Shown here: positions 1 through 5,553 of the stretch, one piece after another
Numbering within the stretch: position 1 is the first letter of the stretch
Layout of the letters: each line of letters begins with the position of its first letter
NCBI GenBank assembly: GCA_903856995.1
Contig: CAIODK010000300.1
Location: 1 to 5,553, forward strand
Direction of reading: 5' to 3'
From: an uncultured Burkholderiales bacterium
Lineage (GTDB): Bacteria > Pseudomonadota > Gammaproteobacteria > Burkholderiales > Burkholderiaceae_C
Length of the DNA: 5,553 bases
Program-made: the position numbers and the translations under genes
The notes under the pieces: generated by a model
Seen by the model: the letters and a program-made list of their open reading frames with translations, nothing else
Told to the model about the DNA's origin: nothing
The model's database searches: none

Positions 1-24
1 CAAATCCAAAAGGCGATCGGGTGA
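1..24 (+). CDS. 3' end of upstream gene, probably methylmalonyl-CoA mutase (partial)
   Basis: Reading from base 1, the frame gives seven codons (Q-I-Q-K-A-I-G) followed by TGA at 22-24. This is a plausible helical C-terminal tail of an upstream protein. The stop overlaps the GTG start of the next gene as GTGA, a typical arrangement of translationally coupled genes. MeaB genes very often lie directly downstream of the B12-dependent methylmalonyl-CoA mutase gene, and the rest of the operon is the same pathway, so a mutase is the best guess. Seven residues cannot prove identity. The open frame, the in-phase stop and the overlap are seen directly; the product name is inferred from context. Confidence 0.55.
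   Translation, partial: QIQKAIG
8..13 (+). promoter_or_regulatory. Shine-Dalgarno site supporting the GTG start of meaB
   Basis: The purine run AAAAGG ends 7 bases before GTG at 21. It lies inside the last codons of the upstream gene. It supports the GTG as the true start, although the meaB frame stays open to the left edge of the window. Confidence 0.6.
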
Positions 25-1034
25 CACCTGAGCAGTTGCTCGACGGCTTGCTGCATGGCAATCCTGCCGTGCAGCGCCGCGCCATGGCGAAAGCCATCAC
101 GCTTTTGGAGTCGACGCGCCCCGATCACCGTGGGTTAGCTGATGAATTACTCACGGCCATGTTGCCGCACACAGGCCAGTCATTTCGGCTGGGTATCAGT
201 GGCGTTCCTGGAGTGGGCAAGTCCACCTTCATTGAGGCACTGGGGTTGTATTTGATTGGTCAGGGCCACCGCGTGGCTGTGCTGACCATCGACCCTTCCA
301 GCACCGTTTCGGGTGGCTCCATCTTGGGGGACAAAACCCGCATGGAGTTCTTGAGCGTGCACGACCAAGCCTACATTCGCCCCAGCCCATCGAGTGGCAC
401 CTTGGGCGGTGTGGCTGAGAAAACCCGCGAGTCGATGTTGGTCTGCGAAGCTGCTGGCTACGATGTGGTGATTGTCGAGACAGTGGGTGTGGGTCAAAGC
501 GAAACTGCCGTGGCCAACATGACCGACATGTTTGTGTTGCTGCAATTACCCAATGCGGGGGACGATTTGCAAGCCATTAAAAAAGGTGTGATGGAGATCG
601 CCGATCTGGTGGTCATCAACAAAGCCGACATTGATGCCCTCGCTGCCACCCGTGCCCAATTGCAAATTACCAGTGCTTTGCAGTTGCTGGGCATGCACGC
701 AGGCTCTGGACACGCGCATCGCAACACCGACGTGTGGCATCCGAAAGTGGTGCAAATCAGCGCCCTGCTCAACCAAGGCGTGGATGCGTTTTGGACGGTT
801 GTGAGTGAGTTCAAGCAAATGCAAAAGAACAATGGCCGCTTTGTGGAGCGTCGCCACAACCAAGCGCTGTCGTGGATGTGGGAACGCATCGACGCGGGTT
901 TGAAACAAAATTTTAGGATGCAGTCGCGTGTGCAAACGCTACTGCCGCAACTCAGTCAACAAGTCGCAGCAGGCCAACTGGCAGCTTCGACGGCGGCCCG
1001 TCAACTGCTCAGCGTCTATCAAGCGCAGAGTTAA
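21..1034 (+). CDS. meaB: Methylmalonyl-CoA mutase-associated GTPase MeaB (ArgK/G3E family)
   Basis: This is a cytoplasmic P-loop GTPase of the MeaB/ArgK group (human homologue MMAA). The family gates cobalamin loading of methylmalonyl-CoA mutase and protects or reactivates the enzyme by GTP hydrolysis. The 337-residue product has the family's usual length. Visible motifs are the Walker A loop GVPGVGKST (61-69), the DPSS segment (91-94), GDKTRM (103-108), the family signature ETVGVGQSE (153-161) and the guanine-specificity motif NKAD (200-203). A charged helical N-terminal extension (about 1-55) and a C-terminal helical arm (about 265-337, dimerisation in known structures) flank the GTPase core. 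The GTG start is preferred because it has a Shine-Dalgarno run, gives the expected N-terminus (VQRRAMAKAITLLES region) and overlaps the previous stop by 4 nt. No key residue is missing. It is unlikely to be a LAO/AO transport kinase, an outdated name for the same family. Confidence 0.96.
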   Translation: MTPEQLLDGLLHGNPAVQRRAMAKAITLLESTRPDHRGLADELLTAMLPHTGQSFRLGISGVPGVGKSTFIEALGLYLIGQGHRVAVLTIDPSSTVSGGSILGDKTRMEFLSVHDQAYIRPSPSSGTLGGVAEKTRESMLVCEAAGYDVVIVETVGVGQSETAVANMTDMFVLLQLPNAGDDLQAIKKGVMEIADLVVINKADIDALAATRAQLQITSALQLLGMHAGSGHAHRNTDVWHPKVVQISALLNQGVDAFWTVVSEFKQMQKNNGRFVERRHNQALSWMWERIDAGLKQNFRMQSRVQTLLPQLSQQVAAGQLAASTAARQLLSVYQAQS

Positions 1035-1053
1035 TTGGAAATCTTCCTGGAGT

Positions 1054-1063
1054 AAAGAAAGAG
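1054..1063 (+). promoter_or_regulatory. Weak purine-rich ribosome binding site of pccB
   Basis: AAAGAAAGAG ends 5 bases before the ATG at 1069. A better GGAG (1049-1052) lies 16 bases away, further than usual. The site supports starting pccB at 1069 rather than at the in-frame ATG at 928, which lies inside meaB. Confidence 0.45.
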
Positions 1064-1068
1064 CGAAC

Positions 1069-2601
1069 ATGCAAGACATCATTGAACAACTGGAACAAAA
1101 GCGCGCTGCGGCCCGCTTGGGTGGCGGCCAAAAGCGTATTGACGCACAGCACGCCAAAGGCAAACTCACGGCGCGCGAGCGTTTGGAAGTCTTGCTAGAC
1201 GAAGGCACCTTCGAAGAGTGGGACATGTTCGTTGAGCACCGTTGCACCGATTTCGGGATGCAAGACAACAAGATTCCAGGCGACGGCGTCGTCACCGGCT
1301 ACGGCATGATCAACGGTCGTTTGGTGTTTGTGTACAGCCAAGATTTCACCGTGTACGGTGGTGCTTTGTCTGAAACCCATGCAGAAAAGATTTGCAAGAT
1401 CATGGATCAAGCCATGAAAGTTGGCGCACCCGTGATCGGCTTGAATGACTCAGGCGGCGCGCGTATTCAAGAAGGCGTGGCCTCGCTGGGTGGTTACGCC
1501 GAGGTGTTCCAACGCAACGTCATGGCCTCAGGCGTGGTGCCACAGATCAGCATGATCATGGGGCCATCTGCGGGTGGTGCGGTGTACTCGCCCGCCTTGA
1601 CGGACTTCATCTTCATGGTCAAAGACACCTCGTATATGTTCGTGACCGGACCCGAAGTGGTCAAGACCGTGACGCACGAAGAAGTGACTGCCGAAGAGCT
1701 CGGCGGCGCCCTGACCCACACCACCAAGAGCGGTGTGGCCGATATGGCATTTGAGAACGATGTGGAGGCTCTGCTCATGCTGCGTCGCCTCTACAACTAC
1801 TTGCCACTCAACAACCGCGAAAAGGCGCCCGTGCGCCCCAGCGGTGACCCCGCCGGTCGTTTGGATATGAGCTTGGACACCTTGGTGCCCGAGAACCCCA
1901 ACAAAGCCTATGACATGAAAGAGCTCATCGTCAAAACTGTGGACGATGGCGACTTCTTTGAATTACAACCAGATTACGCCAAAAACATCCTGATTGGCTT
2001 TGCCCGCATGGAAGGTCAAACCGTCGGTATTGTGGCCAACCAACCATTGGTGTTGGCGGGCTGTCTGGATATCAAGAGCTCGATCAAAGCCGCACGCTTT
2101 GTGCGTTTTTGCGATGCGTTCAATATCCCCGTCATCACCTTTGTGGACGTCCCCGGCTTCATGCCCGGGACCTCGCAAGAGTACGACGGCATCATCAAGC
2201 ATGGTGCCAAGTTGCTCTACGCGTATGCCGAGTGCACGGTGCCAAAAATCACGGTCATCACACGCAAGGCCTACGGCGGTGCGTATGACGTGATGGCGTC
2301 TAAGCATCTGCGCGGCGACGTGAACTTTGCGTGGCCCAACGCTGAAATTGCGGTGATGGGTGCGAAGGGTGCTGTGGAAATCATCTTCCGTGAGGACAAA
2401 GGTGATCCCGAGAAATTGGCCGCCAAGGAAGCGGAATACAAAGCCCGTTTTGCCAACCCCTTTGTGGCTGGCGCACGCGGCTTCATTGACGACGTGATTC
2501 AACCGCATGAGACGCGCAAACGCATTGCCCGTTCACTGGTGATGCTCAAAGAGAAGAAGATTGAAAACCCATGGCGCAAGCACGGAAACATCCCGCTTTA
2601 A
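1069..2601 (+). CDS. pccB: Propionyl-CoA carboxylase beta subunit (carboxyltransferase)
   Basis: This is the carboxyltransferase subunit, which moves the carboxyl group from carboxybiotin on PccA to propionyl-CoA and so makes (S)-methylmalonyl-CoA in the cytoplasm. The 510-residue product has the usual length and two crotonase-like halves. The N-terminal half carries SGGARIQEG (128-136), GPSAGGAVYSPA (165-176) and the TGPE turn (193-196). The C-terminal half carries FVDVPGFMPGTSQEYDG (from 358) and TRKAYGGAYDVM (from 398). Paired glycines (G169-G170 and G403-G404) are the expected oxyanion-hole elements. Asp407, in YGGAYD, matches the position where, as I recall, Asp in Streptomyces PccB favours propionyl-CoA over acetyl-CoA. 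With meaB and pccA as neighbours, this argues for propionyl-CoA as substrate, though other short acyl-CoAs are possible. The ATG at 1069 gives the standard N-terminus (MQDIIEQLEQKRAAARLGGG). The frame is open further upstream, but that part overlaps meaB. It lies 34 nt after meaB, with no terminator between them. Confidence 0.95.
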   Translation: MQDIIEQLEQKRAAARLGGGQKRIDAQHAKGKLTARERLEVLLDEGTFEEWDMFVEHRCTDFGMQDNKIPGDGVVTGYGMINGRLVFVYSQDFTVYGGALSETHAEKICKIMDQAMKVGAPVIGLNDSGGARIQEGVASLGGYAEVFQRNVMASGVVPQISMIMGPSAGGAVYSPALTDFIFMVKDTSYMFVTGPEVVKTVTHEEVTAEELGGALTHTTKSGVADMAFENDVEALLMLRRLYNYLPLNNREKAPVRPSGDPAGRLDMSLDTLVPENPNKAYDMKELIVKTVDDGDFFELQPDYAKNILIGFARMEGQTVGIVANQPLVLAGCLDIKSSIKAARFVRFCDAFNIPVITFVDVPGFMPGTSQEYDGIIKHGAKLLYAYAECTVPKITVITRKAYGGAYDVMASKHLRGDVNFAWPNAEIAVMGAKGAVEIIFREDKGDPEKLAAKEAEYKARFANPFVAGARGFIDDVIQPHETRKRIARSLVMLKEKKIENPWRKHGNIPL

Positions 2602-2620
2602 GCCCTAGGAGAAGAAGAAC

Positions 2621-4669
2621 ATGTTTACAAAAATTCTGATTGCAAACCGCGGCGAAATCGCTTGCCGCGTCATCGCCACGGCCCAGAAGATGGGCATCAA
2701 AACGGTGGCCGTTTACTCTGAAGCCGACAAAGAAGCACGTCACGTGCAACTGGCTGACGAAGCTGTGTTGATTGGCCCAGCGGCCTCGCGCGAGTCCTAC
2801 CTCGTGGCCGACAAAATCATCGCTGCAGCCAAAGCGACAGGGGCGCAAGCGATTCATCCTGGCTATGGGTTTTTGAGTGAGAACGCCGAGTTTTCAAAAC
2901 GTTGCGAAGAGGAGGGCATTGCCTTCATCGGACCACGTCATTTCTCGATTGCCGCCATGGGCGACAAAATTGAATCTAAAAAGCTGGCGGGTGCGGCAGG
3001 TGTGAACTGCATTCCTGGCGTGAACGATGCCATCGAGACGGCTGAAAAAGCAGTTGAAATCGCGCAAAGCATTGGCTACCCCGTGATGATCAAGGCTTCG
3101 GCAGGCGGAGGCGGTAAGGGCCTGCGCGTCGCGTTCAACGACAAAGAAGCCTTCGAAGGTTTCACCTCTTGTCGCAACGAAGCGCGCAACAGTTTTGGTG
3201 ATGACCGCGTGTTCATCGAAAAATTCGTCGAAGAGCCACGTCACATCGAAATCCAAGTGCTAGGCGATAGCCATGGCAATGTGATTTATTTGAACGAGCG
3301 CGAGTGCTCGATTCAACGCCGTCACCAAAAGGTGATCGAAGAAGCACCATCACCATTCATCAGCGAAGCCACCCGCAAAGCGATGGGCGAGCAGGCGGTG
3401 CAATTGGCCAAGGCTGTGAAATACCAGTCGGCCGGTACGGTTGAGTTTGTGGTGGGTAAAGACCAAAGCTTCTACTTTCTTGAGATGAACACCCGCTTGC
3501 AGGTCGAGCATCCAGTGACCGAAGCGATCACAGGCCTCGACTTGGTTGAGATGATGATTCGCGTTGCCGCGGGTGAAAAACTACCGATCGAGCAAAAGGA
3601 TGTGCAGTGCAATGGTTGGGCCATCGAGTGCCGCATCAACGCTGAAGATCCCTTCCGCAGCTTCCTGCCATCCACGGGTCGTTTGGTTCGTTTCCAGACA
3701 CCCAAACAAACCATGTTCCAAGGTAATACGGCGGACTTGTTCGGCGTGCGTGTGGACACGGGCGTGCAAGATGGTGGTGAGATCCCGATGTTTTATGACT
3801 CAATGATCGCCAAACTCATCGTGCACGGCAAAGACCGAAACGATGCCATCGCCAAAATGCGTGAAGCCCTGAACGGTTTCGTGATTCGCGGCATTAGCTC
3901 GAACATTCCTTTCCAAGCCGCACTGTTGGCTCACCCACGCTTTGTGTCGGGCGACTTCAACACCGGCTTCATCGCTGAGCAATACAGCAAAGGTTTTCGC
4001 GCAGAAGACGTGCCTCACGACGACCACAACTTCCTCGCTGCCTTGGCCGCATTCGTTCGTCGTAAATCGCGCCAACGTGCGGCCAACCTTAGCGGTCAGT
4101 TGCCTGGTTACGACGTGCAAGTGGGGCAAGACTACGCAGTGGTCGAGTTGGGCCAAGGCGGTGACAACCGTTACGTTCAAGTACACGTGGACGAGGTTGT
4201 TGGCAAGCCCGGGGTGGCGCAAATCACCGTTGCAGGAAAAGTTTATGCGATTGAAAGTAAATCACGCTTGAACGATATTTGCATCGAAGGCTCCGTGAAT
4301 GGCAAACACTTCACTGCACAAGTCGAGCGCGGAACTGTGAAGAATCCCTTGGCGTTGCAAGTGCAGCACAACGGCACACGCATCGAAGCGTTGGTGATGT
4401 CGCCTCGCATGGCAGAGTTGCACAAACTCATGCTATTCAAAGCACCCGCAGATTTGAGCCGTTTTGTGTTGTCTCCCATGCCCGGTTTGTTGGTTGAAGT
4501 GGCCGTGACGGTTGGTCAAAAAGTACAGGCGGGTGAGCGTGTCGCGGTCATTGAAGCGATGAAGATGGAAAACGTCTTGTTCGCCGCGCAAGATGGTGTG
4601 GTCAAACGCGTGGTCGCGACCAAAGGTGAATCATTGACGGTTGATCAGATGATTGTGGAGTTTGAATAA
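2621..4669 (+). CDS. pccA: Propionyl-CoA carboxylase alpha subunit (biotin carboxylase plus biotin carrier)
   Basis: This biotin-dependent subunit carboxylates its own biotin with ATP and bicarbonate, then delivers the carboxyl group to PccB. At 682 residues it matches bacterial PccA. In order: the biotin carboxylase N-terminal domain (1 to about 112; KILIANRGEIACRV, HPGYGFLSEN at 79-88); the ATP-grasp domain (about 113-320; Lys116, Lys158, glycine loop GGGGKG at 162-167, Lys237, Glu275, EMNTRLQVEHP at 288-298); the biotin carboxylase C-terminal domain (about 333-445; Arg338 in ECRINAED); a BT-type linker (about 500-605) that in PccA holds the beta subunit; and the biotinyl domain (about 615-682; SPMPG at 618-622, EAMKMEN at 645-651). 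Lys648 is the expected biotinylation site, 34 residues from the end. All catalytic residues I checked are present. AGGAG at 2607-2611 lies 9 nt before the ATG, and the gap from pccB is 19 nt. A methylcrotonyl-CoA carboxylase subunit is the main alternative, but the meaB context argues against it. Confidence 0.95.
   Translation: MFTKILIANRGEIACRVIATAQKMGIKTVAVYSEADKEARHVQLADEAVLIGPAASRESYLVADKIIAAAKATGAQAIHPGYGFLSENAEFSKRCEEEGIAFIGPRHFSIAAMGDKIESKKLAGAAGVNCIPGVNDAIETAEKAVEIAQSIGYPVMIKASAGGGGKGLRVAFNDKEAFEGFTSCRNEARNSFGDDRVFIEKFVEEPRHIEIQVLGDSHGNVIYLNERECSIQRRHQKVIEEAPSPFISEATRKAMGEQAVQLAKAVKYQSAGTVEFVVGKDQSFYFLEMNTRLQVEHPVTEAITGLDLVEMMIRVAAGEKLPIEQKDVQCNGWAIECRINAEDPFRSFLPSTGRLVRFQTPKQTMFQGNTADLFGVRVDTGVQDGGEIPMFYDSMIAKLIVHGKDRNDAIAKMREALNGFVIRGISSNIPFQAALLAHPRFVSGDFNTGFIAEQYSKGFRAEDVPHDDHNFLAALAAFVRRKSRQRAANLSGQLPGYDVQVGQDYAVVELGQGGDNRYVQVHVDEVVGKPGVAQITVAGKVYAIESKSRLNDICIEGSVNGKHFTAQVERGTVKNPLALQVQHNGTRIEALVMSPRMAELHKLMLFKAPADLSRFVLSPMPGLLVEVAVTVGQKVQAGERVAVIEAMKMENVLFAAQDGVVKRVVATKGESLTVDQMIVEFE
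4655..4660 (+). promoter_or_regulatory. Shine-Dalgarno site of the VOC gene inside the pccA 3' end
   Basis: GTGGAG ends 9 bases before the ATG at 4670. It lies within the last pccA codons, and that ATG directly abuts the pccA TAA. Ribosomes ending pccA could restart here, so coupled translation is likely. Confidence 0.55.
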
Positions 4670-5179
4670 ATGAGTGCCGCTAGTCGTCCATTCAAGGTCC
4701 TTGGGATTCAACAGATCGCCATCGGCGGCCCCGACAAAGGCCGTTTGAGAACGCTGTGGGTTGACATGTTCGGCCTCGAGGTCACAGGTACCTTTCAAAG
4801 CGAACGCGAGAACGTGGACGAAGACATCTGCGCCATCGGTGTGGGGCCCTTCAAAGTCGAAGTCGATTTGATGCAACCCATAGATATCGAGAAAAAGCCT
4901 GCAGTTCACGCGACCCCTTTGAATCACGTGGGCTTGTGGATTGATGACTTGCCAGTGGCGGTGGCGTGGCTCACGTCACAAGGTGTCCGTTTTGCGCCAG
5001 GCGGCATCCGCAAGGGCGCTGCTGGCTTTGACATCACCTTCTTGCACCCCAAGGCGAACGACGAGTTCCCCATCGGTGGCGAGGGCGTGTTGATTGAGTT
5101 GGTGCAGGCACCGGTTGAAGTGGTGACTGCTTTTGCTGCCTTGGCTGCTTCACACGCGAATACCACTGCGGCTGACTAG
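4670..5179 (+). CDS. VOC-superfamily protein, candidate methylmalonyl-CoA epimerase
   Basis: The 169-residue protein has the two-module vicinal-oxygen-chelate layout. Module one runs from about 8 to 72 (VLGIQQIAIGGPD, LWVDMFGLEV, FKVEVDLMQP). Module two runs from about 83 to 148 (LNHVGLWIDDLPVAVAWL, GVRFAP, FDITFLHPK, GVLIELVQAP). The pattern resembles methylmalonyl-CoA epimerase, which links the (S) product of propionyl-CoA carboxylase to the (R) substrate of the mutase, and the neighbours are exactly those enzymes. By hand alignment to the Propionibacterium enzyme, the metal ligands His86 and Glu143 are kept. The first-strand His is Gln15 and the second ligand position is Asp66 (or Glu64). 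About seven extra residues (129-138 region) precede the last strand. It could therefore be a divergent epimerase or another VOC enzyme. VOC membership is firm; the epimerase role is inferred. The start abuts the pccA stop with no gap, and no signal peptide or membrane segment is visible. Confidence 0.85.
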   Translation: MSAASRPFKVLGIQQIAIGGPDKGRLRTLWVDMFGLEVTGTFQSERENVDEDICAIGVGPFKVEVDLMQPIDIEKKPAVHATPLNHVGLWIDDLPVAVAWLTSQGVRFAPGGIRKGAAGFDITFLHPKANDEFPIGGEGVLIELVQAPVEVVTAFAALAASHANTTAAD

Positions 5180-5194
5180 CTTCTGCGAGGTTTC

Positions 5195-5230
5195 AAGCCC
5201 GTTTAAGTCAGACCGGCTTGACGGGCTTTT
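5195..5230 (+). terminator. Probable Rho-independent terminator of the operon
   Basis: Outer arms AAGCCCG (5195-5201) and CGGGCTT (5222-5228) pair perfectly. After a single bulged T (5202), TTAAGTC (5203-5209) pairs with GGCTTGA (5215-5221), using two G-U pairs in the + strand RNA, around a 5-base loop. TTTT follows at 5227-5230. The G-U pairs become A-C mismatches on the other strand and no T-run follows there, so it acts best for the + strand. It starts 15 bases after the VOC stop and overlaps the 3' end of the convergent gene. Confidence 0.7.
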
Positions 5231-5553
5231 GCTTTGGCGAGGGCTGCTTCGATGATGGCCCGCTTGCGGTCCAACTCAGGTGCGTGTTCGGTGCCTTTGG
5301 TGTGGGCGGGCAAGTCGGCTAGCTTCTTGATGGCTTTGGCTTGCAAGCGCGCATCGTGTTCAACGGCTTCGCGTTTCAAGCGCGTTAGCCGAGCGTCATA
5401 GCGTGAACGCGCTAAATCGGCCAAGTTCTGTGGCCATGAGGCCCAGCCACTCAAGTTCACATCCACGGGCTCTAGATAGATGCAATCGACGGGGCAAGCG
5501 GGGATGCACAGTTCACAGCCGGTGCAATAGTCCTCTATCACGGTGTGCATGCG
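5203..5553 (-). CDS. RnfB/RsxB-like 4Fe-4S ferredoxin-type protein, C-terminal part (5' end outside window)
   Basis: The visible part holds a complete 4Fe-4S motif, CTGCELCIPACP, starting nine residues after the first methionine (CX2CX2CX3CP; Cys 9, 12, 15, 19 counted from the ATG at 5550). A charged, Ala/Lys/Arg-rich, probably helical tail of about 85 residues follows. Bacterial ferredoxin folds usually carry two such motifs, and MHTVIEDYCTGC resembles the second half of betaproteobacterial RnfB/RsxB-type proteins, where Lys-Arg commonly precedes this Met. The codon before the ATG here is CGC (Arg) and the frame stays open to the edge. The Met at 5550 is therefore probably internal and the gene continues to the right. 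Such proteins pass electrons between redox partners; no partner is visible here. It converges on the operon, with its stop 23 nt from the VOC stop. It has no evident link to propionate metabolism. A small stand-alone ferredoxin starting at 5550 is possible but less likely. Confidence 0.85.
   Translation of the reverse strand, partial: RMHTVIEDYCTGCELCIPACPVDCIYLEPVDVNLSGWASWPQNLADLARSRYDARLTRLKREAVEHDARLQAKAIKKLADLPAHTKGTEHAPELDRKRAIIEAALAKAKARQAGLT

Noticed and set aside
1037..1047. Small GGAA-ATC-TTCC inverted repeat between meaB and pccB
   Set aside because: A 4-bp stem with a 3-base loop is too weak to be a terminator, and no T-run follows.
928..1068. In-frame N-terminal extension of pccB starting at ATG 928
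   Set aside because: It would overlap meaB by 107 nt, adds 47 residues not found in PccB proteins, and the ATG at 1069 gives the standard 510-residue protein.
1963..2508. 181-codon open frame on the - strand opposite pccB
   Set aside because: The product is His/Val-rich with no recognisable domain, and it lies wholly opposite a strongly conserved gene; it is a shadow of codon bias.
3800..4222. 140-codon open frame on the - strand opposite pccA
   Set aside because: It has no motif and lies fully antisense to conserved coding sequence; it is most likely a shadow frame.
5379..5413. Inverted repeat AGCGCGTT / AACGCGCT with a 19-base spacer
   Set aside because: It lies inside the charged tail of the ferredoxin gene, where repeated Arg/Leu/Ala codons produce such words; there is no T-run and no nearby start to regulate.

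Overview
The window looks like chromosomal DNA of a betaproteobacterium, probably Burkholderiales and perhaps Comamonadaceae-like. This is inferred from protein resemblance, a moderately high GC content and the gene order. I cannot name a genus. Nothing in it suggests a mobile element, phage, CRISPR array or RNA gene, and coding density is almost complete.

Positions 1-5179 on the + strand form one tight operon for propionyl-CoA/methylmalonyl-CoA metabolism, already under way at the left edge. The order is: the last seven codons of an upstream gene, most likely methylmalonyl-CoA mutase (1-24); meaB, the mutase-chaperone GTPase (21-1034); pccB, the propionyl-CoA carboxylase carboxyltransferase subunit (1069-2601); pccA, the biotin carboxylase/biotin carrier subunit (2621-4669); and a VOC-fold protein that is a candidate methylmalonyl-CoA epimerase (4670-5179). 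The junctions are a 4-nt GTGA overlap, a 34-nt gap, a 19-nt gap and a 0-nt abutment. A bulged hairpin with a T-run at 5195-5230 is a good candidate for the operon's terminator.

The genes fit one route. PccA and PccB carboxylate propionyl-CoA to (S)-methylmalonyl-CoA, the VOC protein may epimerise it to the (R) form, and the B12-dependent mutase, kept active by MeaB, makes succinyl-CoA for the TCA cycle. The promoter and any regulator lie to the left of the window.

On the - strand, 5553-5203 holds the C-terminal part of a 4Fe-4S ferredoxin-type protein resembling RnfB/RsxB. Its 5' end runs off the right edge and it converges on the operon. No stretch over about 35 bases lacks an assigned feature.

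I see no previously undescribed multi-gene system. The points most worth checking are the altered metal-ligand positions of the VOC protein and the terminator embedded in the convergent gene.
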